NCBI GenBank assembly: GCA_965231165.1
Contig: OZ246421.1
Span: 1,240,001-1,304,000 of the forward strand
Direction: 5' to 3'
DNA from: Micavibrio_C sp965231165
GTDB taxonomy: Bacteria; Pseudomonadota; Alphaproteobacteria; Micavibrionales; Micavibrionaceae
Length of the DNA stretch: 64,000 nt
The position numbers were made by a program, and so were the translations under genes. Under the pieces are notes generated by a model that had not been told where the DNA came from, searched no databases, and saw only the letters and a list, made by a program, of their open reading frames with translations. Shown piece by piece: positions 51,270 through 60,023 of this stretch (its first letter is position 1; each line of letters begins with the position of its first letter).

Positions 51270-52463
51270 ATGCCTGTTCTGAACCGTGCTGCCGATCTTA
51301 AAGATGAAGCCACCGTATGGCGTCGCGAACTGCACCAGAACCCGCAGACCAAGTATGAGGAAGAATTCGCCTCAGCGCTCGTCGCACAGAAACTGACCGA
51401 ATGGGGCATCCCGTTTAAAAAGGGCATCGCCAAAACCGGCATCGTCGCCACCATCACCGGGCAGATGAACGACTCCGGCAAGGGCATCGGCCTGCGCGCC
51501 GACATGGACGCGCTCGACATCCTTGAGAAAAGCGGACAGCCCCACGCTTCCAAAACACCGGGCAAGATGCATGCCTGCGGCCATGACGGGCACACCGCCA
51601 CGTTGCTGGCGGCAGCCAAGTATCTCAACGAAACGAAAAACTTCAACGGTCAGGTCCATCTGGTGTTCCAGCCCGCCGAAGAAGGCGGCAACGGCGCTGA
51701 CAAGATGATCGCCGAAGGCCTGTTCAAGGATTTTAAGATCGATTACATGTTCGGCATTCATAACTGGCCGGGACAGCCGCAAGGCAAGATCGGCATGCGT
51801 GTCGGGCCGCTGCTGGCCTCGGTCGATGAATTCCATGTCACGATCAAGGGCGTGGGCGGCCACGCCGCCATGCCGCACCAGACGATCGACCCCATCGTGG
51901 TCACATCGCAGATCGTCAGCGCGCTGCAATCAATCGTCGCGCGCAATGTCGACCCGATTGATACCGTGGTGGTCAGCGTCACCAATTTCCACAGCGGCTC
52001 CGGCGCATTCAATATCATTCCGGACGAAGCCAAGCTTATCGGTACCGTGCGCACCTTTAACAATGATACCCGCGATAAAGTCCTCGCCCGGATGAAGGCT
52101 ATTATCGAAGGCGTTGCCGAGTCCATGGGTGCCAAGGCCGAACACCAATTCCTGTTCCACAACTACGCCACCGTCAACAGCGCCGACGGCGTCGAGATGG
52201 CGGCCCGGGCCGCTGCCGTCGTGGTCGGTGAAGGCAATGTCGATCTGAACACGCCCCCCAGCATGGGCGGCGAGGATTTCAGCGCCTATCTGCGCCAGAA
52301 ACCCGGCGCGTTCATCTTCGTCGGTCAGGGCGTACCGGAGAAAGATAGCCCACATAACCGCGGCCTGCACCACCCCGGCTATGATTTCAACGATGACATC
52401 ATCCCCATCGGGGTCAGCTATTTTGCCACGTTGGTCGAACAGACCATGCCGTTGAAAAAGTAA
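51270..52463 (+). CDS. M20-family amidohydrolase (hippurate hydrolase/aminoacylase type)
   Basis: 397 aa cytoplasmic metallo-amidohydrolase. Metal-binding signature MHACGHDGHTAT (Cys103, His105, His108), GLRADMDALDI, VFQPAEEGGNGADKMI (catalytic Glu), IHNWPGQPQGKIG, and C-terminal SMGGEDFSAYLRQKPGAFIFVG. All ligands of the di-metal site are present. AAAGGAG precedes the ATG. Likely substrate is an N-acylated amino acid; exact specificity cannot be read from sequence. Confidence 0.92.
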   Translation: MPVLNRAADLKDEATVWRRELHQNPQTKYEEEFASALVAQKLTEWGIPFKKGIAKTGIVATITGQMNDSGKGIGLRADMDALDILEKSGQPHASKTPGKMHACGHDGHTATLLAAAKYLNETKNFNGQVHLVFQPAEEGGNGADKMIAEGLFKDFKIDYMFGIHNWPGQPQGKIGMRVGPLLASVDEFHVTIKGVGGHAAMPHQTIDPIVVTSQIVSALQSIVARNVDPIDTVVVSVTNFHSGSGAFNIIPDEAKLIGTVRTFNNDTRDKVLARMKAIIEGVAESMGAKAEHQFLFHNYATVNSADGVEMAARAAAVVVGEGNVDLNTPPSMGGEDFSAYLRQKPGAFIFVGQGVPEKDSPHNRGLHHPGYDFNDDIIPIGVSYFATLVEQTMPLKK

Positions 52464-52595
52464 CCGAATACCCCCTTGGGAATCCCCTGTGTTTGCTGGC
52501 TTTTCCCACTTCGTTGGAACAGCTTTAACCATTGCCGCCTTAAGATAAAGAATAAGGGGTTTAAGAAAAGCTGTCGGGGACTTGGGGGATTGAGT

Positions 52596-52880
52596 GTGCC
52601 TTATCTGAAACATTTTGCAGCACTGGTCTTTGTGCTGACACTCTGCGCACCTGCCGCACAGGCCGCCGATGAGGTGATGGGGCCGCCATGGCCGCCGCCT
52701 ATTGCTGCGACGTCTGAGAACGTCCAGCCCATGCCCACCCTTCCCCCGGACTACCCCGAAGACTTCAGCAAGCCTGACGTCCCTGTCAGGACCGCCGTTC
52801 ACAACGCCTTTGGTGAAGAGGAGGACATCCGCACCCCGCCACGCACCGCTTGGGGTGGCGAGCCGCAAGTGTCCGAGTAA
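52596..52880 (+). CDS. Small proline-rich exported protein
   Basis: 94 aa from the GTG at 52596, which has GGGGGA upstream and gives a clean signal peptide (MPYLKHFAALVFVLTLCAPAAQA). The mature part is Pro-rich and acidic (PPWPPPIAATSENVQPMPTLPPDYPEDF). A longer in-frame start would put about 40 basic residues before the signal and is rejected. No family recognised. Confidence 0.55.
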   Translation: MPYLKHFAALVFVLTLCAPAAQAADEVMGPPWPPPIAATSENVQPMPTLPPDYPEDFSKPDVPVRTAVHNAFGEEEDIRTPPRTAWGGEPQVSE

Positions 52881-52922
52881 GGGCCACACTTAAAAAAAAT
52901 TGCCCCTGAGGAACATTTTTAT

Positions 52923-52952
52923 TTGACACGGCGCAGCATTAAACCTTATACG
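52923..52952 (+). promoter_or_regulatory. Near-consensus promoter in the M20-GNAT intergenic region
   Basis: TTGACA (52923-52928), 18-nt spacer, TATACG (52947-52952). An ATG lies 7 nt downstream, opening a 25-codon frame; the GNAT gene begins 190 bp further on. Confidence 0.55.
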
Positions 52953-52959
52953 TGAATCC

Positions 52960-53037
52960 ATGACACACGAAACACTCATCCCCTGCGGCGCTCCGCGCCA
53001 ACGACCGCGACGTACCTTCCGCCCGACGGCGGCGTAG
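52960..53037 (+). CDS. Candidate leaderless micro-ORF (25 aa)
   Basis: ATG to TAG, 25 residues, Arg/Pro-rich (MTHETLIPCG, then APRQRPRRTFRPTAA). It lies exactly where transcription from the adjacent promoter should begin, as in other leaderless genes of this window, and has no Shine-Dalgarno. It may be a small protein, a leader peptide for the GNAT gene 106 bp downstream, or chance. Confidence 0.25.
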   Translation: MTHETLIPCGAPRQRPRRTFRPTAA

Positions 53038-53143
53038 GACGTCTGTTCTCTGTGTAAGTAGCCCTTCCTGAAACTGACAAAATCCTACCCCCGGCGGCGG
53101 TCAACTGAACGCCCACGGTACACACATTGTCAGGATTAAGAAG

Positions 53144-53701
53144 ATGAGCAGACATCAGGCCCAACTCAACCAACTCACATCCCGTTTTGCGGGGGCTATT
53201 GCCTCCGCGCCCCGCTACAGTCTGCGCTTGCTGAACTATGCGCATATCCCGCAGATGCTGGCTTTGCAGGCACACACCGGCACCGAAAACATCATCGCGC
53301 GCGATGCTGAGTATTACAAAGAACACTTCAGAAAAGGCCATACCGCGATGGGCATGGTCGATGCGCACGGTACGCTGGTGGCACAGGCGCTGGTTCGTTC
53401 TGACCGCCACAACACCACCATGCTCAACGTGCTGGTTGACCCGGAACACCGCGGCCAAAGCCTGCATTCAAAGATGATCGATCAATGGCTTGATATGGCC
53501 ACCAAAGCGGGGATCAAGACCGCATCGGCACGTATCAAGACCGACAACATTGCCAGCATCAGAAACTTCGACAAGGCCGGCATGGAAATCACCAAAACCG
53601 AACCCAGCCCCGAAGATCCTGAACGCATGACCTACCTCATGACCAAATCGCTGCAGAAACCGCTGATCCGGCTGGTCGCGTACGGACAAGCTGCCCACTA
53701 A
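53144..53701 (+). CDS. GNAT-family N-acetyltransferase
   Basis: 185 aa. The acetyl-CoA-binding motif A is visible (MLNVLVDPEHRGQSLHSKMIDQWLDMATKAGIKT) followed by IKTDNIASIRNFDKAGMEITKTE, the typical motif B. An about 20-residue N-terminal extension precedes YSLRLLNYAHIPQML. AGGA precedes the ATG. A perfect terminator follows. The substrate is unknown. Confidence 0.88.
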   Translation: MSRHQAQLNQLTSRFAGAIASAPRYSLRLLNYAHIPQMLALQAHTGTENIIARDAEYYKEHFRKGHTAMGMVDAHGTLVAQALVRSDRHNTTMLNVLVDPEHRGQSLHSKMIDQWLDMATKAGIKTASARIKTDNIASIRNFDKAGMEITKTEPSPEDPERMTYLMTKSLQKPLIRLVAYGQAAH

Positions 53702-53712
53702 GGCACAAAAAC

Positions 53713-53740
53713 AAATCCCCGCTTTCAACGGGGGATTTTT
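53713..53740 (+). terminator. Intrinsic terminator after the GNAT gene
   Basis: AAATCCCC pairs with GGGGATTT around a loop and runs into five T residues. Confidence 0.85.
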
Positions 53741-53761
53741 GTATAACAACATTGTTGATCA

Positions 53762-54271
53762 TCAGACAGTTTGATCAACGATCGCGCCCTTGGATTTATC
53801 CAGCAACGCCTGCACTTCATCACTGACTTCTACAGGCAGCTCCTTGCCCTCGGCGCGCAGCTTGGCGCGTTCGATCAACTGCTCAGCGGTGAGAGGCGCG
53901 TTCTTTTTTGCCTCTTCCAGCGCATCCAGCTCGGCCTGTTTGGCGGCGGCCTCGGCTTGCGATTTTTTCAGTTTGGCCTGTTGCTTGCCGACAAGCTCGT
54001 TCACTTCCTGCGTCAGCGAATCCATGATCGCGCCGCTGGGGTCCAGTGCCGGGAAATTCGAATAGGTGTAAATCTGGCCCTTGAGCTGTGCGACCTTGGC
54101 GTTGACGTACCAGTCCTGCTCGGTATAGGGCTGATCATCGGTGCCGACCTTGTAACGGGCGGCTTCTTCCTGTTGCTGCTTAATGAGCTTTTGCACCGGG
54201 GACAGGTCCGCGGTGCTGGTGGTCGTCGTAGTGGTCGCTCCTGCGCCCGGTGTCACTGATCCTACAGCCAT
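53762..54271 (-). CDS. Hypothetical coiled-coil protein with Thr-rich N-terminus
   Basis: 169 aa. It starts with a Gly/Ala/Thr-rich segment (GAGATTTTTTSTADLSP), then PVQKLIKQQQEEAARYKVG, a short folded piece (YTEQDWYVNAKVAQLKGQIYTYSNF), and a Lys/Glu/Ala coiled coil (LVGKQQAKLKKSQAEAAAKQAELDALEEAKKN). No signal peptide. The minus-strand TATAAT lies 6 nt upstream of the ATG, suggesting a leaderless mRNA. No family recognised. Confidence 0.65.
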   Translation of the reverse strand: MAVGSVTPGAGATTTTTTSTADLSPVQKLIKQQQEEAARYKVGTDDQPYTEQDWYVNAKVAQLKGQIYTYSNFPALDPSGAIMDSLTQEVNELVGKQQAKLKKSQAEAAAKQAELDALEEAKKNAPLTAEQLIERAKLRAEGKELPVEVSDEVQALLDKSKGAIVDQTV

Positions 54272-54277
54272 AGTTCC

Positions 54278-54283
54278 ATTATA
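54278..54283 (-). promoter_or_regulatory. Perfect -10 element six nt before the coiled-coil gene
   Basis: TATAAT on the minus strand at 54283-54278, six bases before ATG at 54271. No matching -35 at 17 nt is convincing. Confidence 0.4.
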
Positions 54284-54391
54284 CCCTGTTTTACGGTTAA
54301 CGAGTCGTTAAAATGGATTTTACGGAGTCATAAAACCCCGGGAATCCGCCATTTCAGGTAATGCAAAAACCGTTCCAGATGTGGAAAAACG

Positions 54392-55063
54392 CTATTGTAC
54401 GGACTGGCTGTCCAGCGCCAGTTCTATAGCATAGAGCATATCGACCGTGCCCTGTTTGATGCCCTTGGGGTGATTCCAGACATAATCCGTGCCTTCAAGG
54501 AAAGTCGCCCCGGCGCGGACATACCGGGCGCAATCGTCATTGGTCAGGTGCCCCTCGACCAGCGCGGGCGTTTCCGACCGCGCGCCCCACCATAAAATCA
54601 AGCTTTCGGGCGGCAGAACGTCACCGCGCCCGCCCGAGGCAAAACTGACATAATCAGCACCCGCTTCCATGGCCTTCTCAGCGCTCTGGCGCGACAGACC
54701 ACAACGCAGGCCGATAATCGCATCCGGCCCCAGCAATTCACGGGCGGACGGGATATCCTCAGCCTTATCCAGCAGCACACCATCGGCCTGGGTCTGGGAA
54801 GCCAGAGCGGCATGTTCACGGACAATCACAACCAACCCGTCATGCTTGCCCGCTAATACCAGCGCGTTCAGGCGATCCACGGAATCGGTATCAGCCGGGT
54901 CGCCGCCGACTTCCAGCACGTGCAGGTTTTTTTCATAGGTGGAACGGTTGATGACAAAGGTCGCCTCGCGCAGGGCCGGGAAAGCCTCTTCGAACGGCTT
55001 GTCATCGACAATCCGCAGATACAGCCCGCAAGCGGGCGCGCCCTGTTTCTTTTCTTTCGCCAT
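54392..55063 (-). CDS. Thiamine phosphate synthase-like (ThiE-like) protein
   Basis: 223 aa from ATG 55063 (MAKEKKQGAP); a longer frame would overlap the divergent yejF and is rejected. TIM-barrel strands resemble ThiE: CGLYLRIVDD, VLAGKHDGLVVIVREHAALASQTQADGVLLD, AIIGLRCGLSRQSAEKAMEAGADYVSFASGG. The canonical ThiE catalytic phrases (VGQxD, STHS) are not retained (LLDKAED, GLSRQS), so enzymatic thiamine synthesis is doubtful. A TATATA element lies 8 nt before the ATG with no Shine-Dalgarno. Confidence 0.7.
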   Translation of the reverse strand: MAKEKKQGAPACGLYLRIVDDKPFEEAFPALREATFVINRSTYEKNLHVLEVGGDPADTDSVDRLNALVLAGKHDGLVVIVREHAALASQTQADGVLLDKAEDIPSARELLGPDAIIGLRCGLSRQSAEKAMEAGADYVSFASGGRGDVLPPESLILWWGARSETPALVEGHLTNDDCARYVRAGATFLEGTDYVWNHPKGIKQGTVDMLYAIELALDSQSVQ

Positions 55064-55136
55064 GGAATGGGTATATATCCGGCAGAAACGGGAGTAAAGC
55101 TTTACTATAACCCCGGTTCGGGCCAAATTAGGGGCT

Positions 55137-56759
55137 ATGGAAGACCCTATTTTGCTCAGTGTTAAAGACCTTTCCGTGGATTTCCGCACCTCCGGCGGCG
55201 TATTTCAGGCCGTCAAAAAAGTGTCGTTCGATATCCGCAAGGGCCAGACCGTGGCGCTGGTCGGCGAGTCCGGCTCCGGCAAGTCCGTGACCGCCCTGTC
55301 GCTGATGCAATTGCTGCCCTACCCGCGCGCCGCGCACCCGGCAGGATCGTCAATCACGTTCGGCGACCAGCAACTGGTGAATAGCGGCGAAAGCTTTATG
55401 CGCAGTCTGCGTGGCCGCCGCATGAGCATGATCTTTCAGGAACCGATGACGTCACTCAACCCGCTGCATAATATCGAGCGCCAGATCGGTGAAGTCCTCA
55501 AGATACACCAGCACATGAACGACAAACAGGCGCATGAGCGCGTGATAGAACTTCTGGAGCTGGTCGGCCTGCCGAAACTGAAAGACCGCCTGAAAGCCTG
55601 TCCGCATGAACTCTCGGGCGGCCAGCGCCAGCGCGTAATGATCGCGATGGCCCTTGCCAACAATCCCGACCTGCTGATCGCCGATGAACCGACGACGGCG
55701 CTGGATGTCACCGTGCAGGCGCAGATCCTGGAATTGCTACAATCCCTCAAAGATAAACTGGACATGTCGCTGCTGCTGATTACGCATGATCTCTCCATCG
55801 TCGAAAAAATGGCCGATCATGTCTGCGTGATGAAGGGCGGCGAAATCGTCGAGCAAAAATCTGCAACCTCCCTCTTCGCCAGCCCGCAGCACGACTACAC
55901 GAAAATGCTGCTGGCAGCACAGCCCAAGGGCAACGCCATCCCCGCCAACCAGAACGCGCCTGTGGTCATACAAGCCCGCGATATCAAGGTGCATTTCCCG
56001 CGCCAGAAGAATTTCTTCGGCAAGGTCAGTGAATGGGTCAAGGCAGTTGACGGCATCGACGTGACCTGCCGCGCCGGGCAAACGGTGGGCGTTGTCGGTG
56101 AGTCCGGTTCCGGCAAGACGACACTGGGGCTGGCGCTGCTGCGCCTCACCGGTTCGACGGGCACGATCAATTTCAAAGGTCGGGACATTTCCCGCTTCAA
56201 CCGCGACGACATGCGCCCCTTGCGTTCGAAAATGCAAATCGTGTTTCAAGACCCGTTCGGCTCGCTGTCGCCGCGCTTAAGCATCGGGCAGATTATCAGC
56301 GAAGGGCTGGAAGTGCATCGCCCCGGCATCACGGTGAAGGACCGTGAAGAACTGGTGGTACAGGCGTTGCGCGATGTTAATCTCGACCCCGACACCCGCC
56401 ACCGCTATCCGCATGAATTCTCCGGCGGGCAACGCCAGCGGGTGGCTATTGCCCGGGCGATGGTGTTGCAGCCGGAATTTCTGGTACTGGACGAACCGAC
56501 CTCTGCGCTGGATGTTTCGGTGCAGGCACAGATCGTTGATCTGCTGCGCGGTCTGCAGGAGAAATACAACCTCGCCTATATGTTCATCTCGCACGATCTG
56601 CGCGTGGTGCGGGCGATGGCGCACGACCTGATCGTGATGAAGGACGGCAAGGTCGTCGAGCAAGGTGCTGCACAGGCCATCTTCGACAACCCGCAGACCG
56701 ACTATACCCGCGCCCTGCTGGATGCGGCGCTGGCCTTAAAAACCCGCAAAGCGGCCTGA
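55137..56759 (+). CDS. yejF: Oligopeptide ABC transporter ATPase YejF (double ATP-binding cassette)
   Basis: 540 aa with two complete cassettes. Cassette 1: Walker A GESGSGKS (43-50), signature LSGGQRQRVMIAMALAN, Walker B LLIADEPTTALD. Cassette 2: Walker A GESGSGKT (about 321), signature FSGGQRQRVAIARAM, Walker B FLVLDEPTSALD. Each half has the oligopeptide-transporter C-terminal extension (HDYTKMLLAAQP, TDYTRALLDAAL). AGGGGCT precedes the ATG. It supplies the ATPase for the yejA/B/E genes 8-15 kb upstream. Confidence 0.95.
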   Translation: MEDPILLSVKDLSVDFRTSGGVFQAVKKVSFDIRKGQTVALVGESGSGKSVTALSLMQLLPYPRAAHPAGSSITFGDQQLVNSGESFMRSLRGRRMSMIFQEPMTSLNPLHNIERQIGEVLKIHQHMNDKQAHERVIELLELVGLPKLKDRLKACPHELSGGQRQRVMIAMALANNPDLLIADEPTTALDVTVQAQILELLQSLKDKLDMSLLLITHDLSIVEKMADHVCVMKGGEIVEQKSATSLFASPQHDYTKMLLAAQPKGNAIPANQNAPVVIQARDIKVHFPRQKNFFGKVSEWVKAVDGIDVTCRAGQTVGVVGESGSGKTTLGLALLRLTGSTGTINFKGRDISRFNRDDMRPLRSKMQIVFQDPFGSLSPRLSIGQIISEGLEVHRPGITVKDREELVVQALRDVNLDPDTRHRYPHEFSGGQRQRVAIARAMVLQPEFLVLDEPTSALDVSVQAQIVDLLRGLQEKYNLAYMFISHDLRVVRAMAHDLIVMKDGKVVEQGAAQAIFDNPQTDYTRALLDAALALKTRKAA

Positions 56760-56871
56760 TTACTGACGTCTGCACCCCTCCGCCTATATTCCGGAAATTA
56801 TTTTTGACAGCCCGCGCTGAATGCTGCTAAAAACCATTTTTAACATTATGGAATTATCGGGAGCGTTATCT

Positions 56872-57384
56872 ATGAATCACATGAAATCATTAAAGCTGGG
56901 CGCCGTTTTGACCGCCGCTCTTGCCGCTACGGGATGCATTGATAAATCGCTGACGCAGGCTGAAATGCAATCCCAAATGGATGAGGCTTTCGCACAGCTT
57001 GATGCGCTGCCGCCTACGACGACCGCCCCTTCTCTTCAGCGTTGGTCTGAACATGCCGACAAAGATACGACTTGCGCCATCACCTTTACGCGATCAACCG
57101 CCCTGATATACAACACAACACAATCTGAGTCTGCTGACTTACCGGATCTTCATAGGAAACCTGTTCTCGAAGCCGTATTGGTGCCCTGCGAGCATATCGA
57201 TAATGCCTATATCGTAGCGCAACGCGATCTAAGTTTGCAGCACGTTTCGAAAATGCATTTATCGGGAACGGGAAACAACGATGTATCTGACTATATGCGC
57301 GCGGAAAGATCGGAGATGAAGAATAAGTTTGCTGAGGAATTGAAGACTGGATACAAAATCACAGCGGTCAAATTCATTCCGTAA
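56872..57384 (+). CDS. Hypothetical lipoprotein
   Basis: 170 aa from the ATG with GGGAG 8 nt upstream. Lipobox AATGC with Cys22. The mature part has two further Cys (TTCAITF, LVPCEHI) that may pair, and helix-strand composition (YIVAQRDLSLQHVSKM, MRAERSEMKNKFAEELK). No family recognised. The next gene (zincin-like) lies 36 bp downstream, likely in the same unit. Confidence 0.6.
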   Translation: MNHMKSLKLGAVLTAALAATGCIDKSLTQAEMQSQMDEAFAQLDALPPTTTAPSLQRWSEHADKDTTCAITFTRSTALIYNTTQSESADLPDLHRKPVLEAVLVPCEHIDNAYIVAQRDLSLQHVSKMHLSGTGNNDVSDYMRAERSEMKNKFAEELKTGYKITAVKFIP

Positions 57385-57420
57385 GTCCGTGACACAGGCT
57401 GAACAACAGGGAAACGTTTT

Positions 57421-58410
57421 ATGAAAGGCGATAACCCTGCACCCCCGCCGCGCAGTCAACTGGGCATTGTTTTTGCCCTGTGCGGCGGCACGGCCCTGCT
57501 GGCGTCGATTCATCTGCCGGAAGAGCCCCGCGAAGAAAATCTGGATAACATCGTTCCCTTTGAAACCATCAAAAAAGATGGTGACACCCGTATCAACCGG
57601 ATCATCGACATCATGGAACGAAGCGAAACAGGCCGCGAGATCGTCCGCTTCGCGTCCACGCACCCCATCACGTTCCAATGGTCAGATGAAAAAGACAGCG
57701 CCAGCGGTACATACCTGAATGGCCGGGTTGAACTTAGCGTACACTTGTCGGATAAGGATGCCGCCCTGATTCTAGGCCACGAGATACGGCATGGATGGCA
57801 GGCTTATACCATGCCATTAAATTCCCAAGTACGCGATCCCGTAGCGATTTGGGAATATTCTACACTGGAGGAAATAGATTCCTGCGCTTACACGGCACAT
57901 TTCGCCGCAGAGTATAAGGACGAAACCGGTGAGCTACTCACCGATAACAAAAATTCTGGGTTCGGTGACCAGACAGCCCATAATTACAGCCAGATCCCGG
58001 CAACCCAACGAGACTTTTACCGTCAGGCTGTCCTTCCCTGCTTTGCCGAAATATCAAATTACCCCTATTCGTGGAAACATATGAAGCGGGCAAAGAGTGG
58101 GCTTGAGGATGCGCAACAGGCTGTCCGCGCCGCGAAGCGCGACCCTATCGGTTCACCGGTCATGGTCAACCTGATCCCTCTCGACAATAACGAGAAGAAA
58201 GAACTGTTCTCCCGCTTCTTCAACCAGTCGATGACTCATGATGAACCTCTGCCCGAGATGGCAGTCCTGTCGCCAAACGGATTTGTTTCATGGATCAAAA
58301 GCATGACGCAAGGTGACCCGGAAATTGCACAAGAACTGGAGAGATTGCGTAACGATTTTTCCAAAATCTCCCCTCGGCCAGCCAAAAACAAAGCCAATCC
58401 CGCCCCCTAA
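57421..58410 (+). CDS. Putative zincin-type metallopeptidase
   Basis: 329 aa. A weak N-terminal hydrophobic stretch (LGIVFALCGGTALLASI) may be a signal or anchor. HEIRH at 120-124 in LILGHEIRHGWQAY followed by STLEEIDSCAYTAHF, with Glu150/151 as a likely third ligand. The order H-E-x-x-H...E matches gluzincins and resembles a DUF-level putative metallopeptidase domain of alphaproteobacteria. The C-terminus is helical and ends Lys/Pro-rich. AGGGA precedes the ATG. Confidence 0.65.
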   Translation: MKGDNPAPPPRSQLGIVFALCGGTALLASIHLPEEPREENLDNIVPFETIKKDGDTRINRIIDIMERSETGREIVRFASTHPITFQWSDEKDSASGTYLNGRVELSVHLSDKDAALILGHEIRHGWQAYTMPLNSQVRDPVAIWEYSTLEEIDSCAYTAHFAAEYKDETGELLTDNKNSGFGDQTAHNYSQIPATQRDFYRQAVLPCFAEISNYPYSWKHMKRAKSGLEDAQQAVRAAKRDPIGSPVMVNLIPLDNNEKKELFSRFFNQSMTHDEPLPEMAVLSPNGFVSWIKSMTQGDPEIAQELERLRNDFSKISPRPAKNKANPAP

Positions 58411-58542
58411 TGGGCTGATAATCCGGTAAAATTGCCTGAAATCCGGGTTTTTTCCGATTTTTCCCTTGCCTGCCCTCCCCTTAACGGGTTAGAAACCCTG
58501 ACACTTTAAACTCTAGGTAACATCCGAAAGAGGTGATTTAGT

Positions 58543-58749
58543 TTGGTAACGGTCAATGTGCGCGACAATAATGTCGATCAAGCCCTGCGTGTTCTGAAGA
58601 AGAAACTGCAGCGTGAAGGCGTATTTCGCGAAATGAAGATGCGTCGTGATTACGAGAAACCCTCCGTAAAAAAGAAACGCGAAAAGGCCGAATCCGTACG
58701 CCGCTGGCGTAAGATGGAGCGCAAAAAGCGCGACCGCGACGGATTCTAG
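58543..58749 (+). CDS. rpsU: 30S ribosomal protein S21 (TTG start)
   Basis: 68 aa. The sequence VTVNVRDNNVDQALRVLKKKLQREGVFREMKMRRDYEKPSVKKKREKAESVRRWRKMERKK is standard alphaproteobacterial S21. The TTG start is firmly set by GAGGTGA a few bases upstream and by full-length homology. A hairpin (GGGTT/ACCC) lies in its leader and a strong terminator follows, so it is monocistronic. Confidence 0.95.
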   Translation: MVTVNVRDNNVDQALRVLKKKLQREGVFREMKMRRDYEKPSVKKKREKAESVRRWRKMERKKRDRDGF

Positions 58750-58772
58750 AATCTAAATCCCGCTTAAAGATG

Positions 58773-58803
58773 AAACCCCCGGCTCTCCGGGGGTTTTGTT
58801 TTT
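58773..58803 (+). terminator. Intrinsic terminator after rpsU
   Basis: AAACCCCCGG with CCGGGGGTTT, 10-bp perfect stem, 4-nt loop, followed by TTTTGTTTTTG. Confidence 0.92.
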
Positions 58804-58892
58804 GATAACGCCGTTACCCCAAAATTTTATTTGTTTGATTTCAACCGCTTAAAAAATCATCTGGAATTAAGGGTGGACACCACCGCTCTCGC

Positions 58893-58937
58893 TTGTTACC
58901 CAAAAAACACTTCTGTTCACCACCGGAGAAAACAAGA
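58893..58937 (+). promoter_or_regulatory. Leader of ATP-grasp copy 1 (shared with copy 2)
   Basis: The bases before the ATG resemble those before copy 2 (about 59980-60023): both contain TGTTACCCA, TTCA(C/T)CA, GGAG and AAACAAG in the same order. The leader was duplicated with the gene and kept. Confidence 0.5.
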
Positions 58938-59900
58938 ATGAAAATCTGGATACTCTTTCATGGGGACACTGACGCCGATCATCCCGAGCTTGCCGAATGC
59001 CTGCGCTTGCAGGAAGAAGCCGAGAAGCAGGGCGCCTCTCTCGACATCATGGGGGTCGATGATTTTGACCTTGTTATAGACTCCAGCAATGAATGGCGCG
59101 CTATTTACAAAGACGAATACATAGATGCTCCGGACCTAATAATCCCGCGCACCGGCGCGGAAACAAACTATAACGCATTCTCCGTGATGCGCTTCTATGA
59201 AGGACTGAACGTACCGACAATCAACAACTGGAGCAGCATCGAATCCGTCGCGGATAAACTGCATACGCACCAGATACTGGCCAACCATGGCTTTCCGGTA
59301 CCGCGCACAATTCTGGGAAAATTTCCGCCCAATCTGGATTTAATCGAAGAAAAATTGGGCTTCCCCCTTATCATAAAGACTTTGCGCGGTACGCGCGGCG
59401 GCGGCGTATTCATGGCCGAAACCAAAGAGCAGTTCAAGGACCTGACGGATCTTTTGGCCGACACCAACAGCCGCGCCAAGGTTTTGTTTCAGGAATATAT
59501 CAAAGGCAGTCACGGACGAGACCTGCGTACATTTGTTGTGGGCGATCAGGTTGTCGCTTGCATGGAGCGCCGATCTTCCGATGGCGGTTTCAAATCGAAT
59601 ATTTCGCGCGGCGGCCAGGGATTTCCGCACCCCATCACCCCCGCCATCGCCGATCTATCCTTGCGTGTCACACGCGCACTGAACCTTGAAGTTGCCGGAA
59701 TTGACCTTTTGATTGACGGCCAGAATTTCAGTATTTGCGAGGCCAATAGCGCACCCGGCTTCTGCGGCGAAGACGGTCTGGAAAGCGTCTGTCAGGTTAA
59801 TGTCGCCCGCGACATCATATCTTACGGTCTGCACAAAGCCCGGCAGAGAGCCAAGCCCGGATTCTGGAACCGCCTATCGGGGCAAAAGGGTAAACACTAA
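58938..59900 (+). CDS. RimK-like ATP-grasp ligase, copy 1
   Basis: 320 aa from ATG 58938 with CGGAG upstream. ATP-grasp core of the RimK group: NNWSSIESVADKLHTHQILANHGFPVPRTILGKFP, IIKTLRGTRGGGVF (P-loop-like), FQEYIKGSHGRDLRTFVVGDQVVACMER, and the Mg ligand end AGIDLLIDGQNFSICEANSAPGF. Enzymes of this type form amide bonds, adding Glu or other amino acids to proteins or cofactors. No precursor peptide or partner is visible; rpsU is 190 bp upstream but separately terminated. Confidence 0.88.
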   Translation: MKIWILFHGDTDADHPELAECLRLQEEAEKQGASLDIMGVDDFDLVIDSSNEWRAIYKDEYIDAPDLIIPRTGAETNYNAFSVMRFYEGLNVPTINNWSSIESVADKLHTHQILANHGFPVPRTILGKFPPNLDLIEEKLGFPLIIKTLRGTRGGGVFMAETKEQFKDLTDLLADTNSRAKVLFQEYIKGSHGRDLRTFVVGDQVVACMERRSSDGGFKSNISRGGQGFPHPITPAIADLSLRVTRALNLEVAGIDLLIDGQNFSICEANSAPGFCGEDGLESVCQVNVARDIISYGLHKARQRAKPGFWNRLSGQKGKH

Positions 59901-60023
59901 AAAGATATTCAGTATTTTTTTATTATATAACAATCACATACCCAATGATGTCAAAAATAAGAATAGACTTTCCCGCTATCTGTTGTTACCCAGAACCTCC
60001 GTTCATCAATGGAGCAAACAAGT

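Noticed and set aside
55064..55189. N-terminal extension of the ThiE-like gene
   Set aside because: It would overlap the yejF start and adds unrelated basic sequence before MAKEKK.
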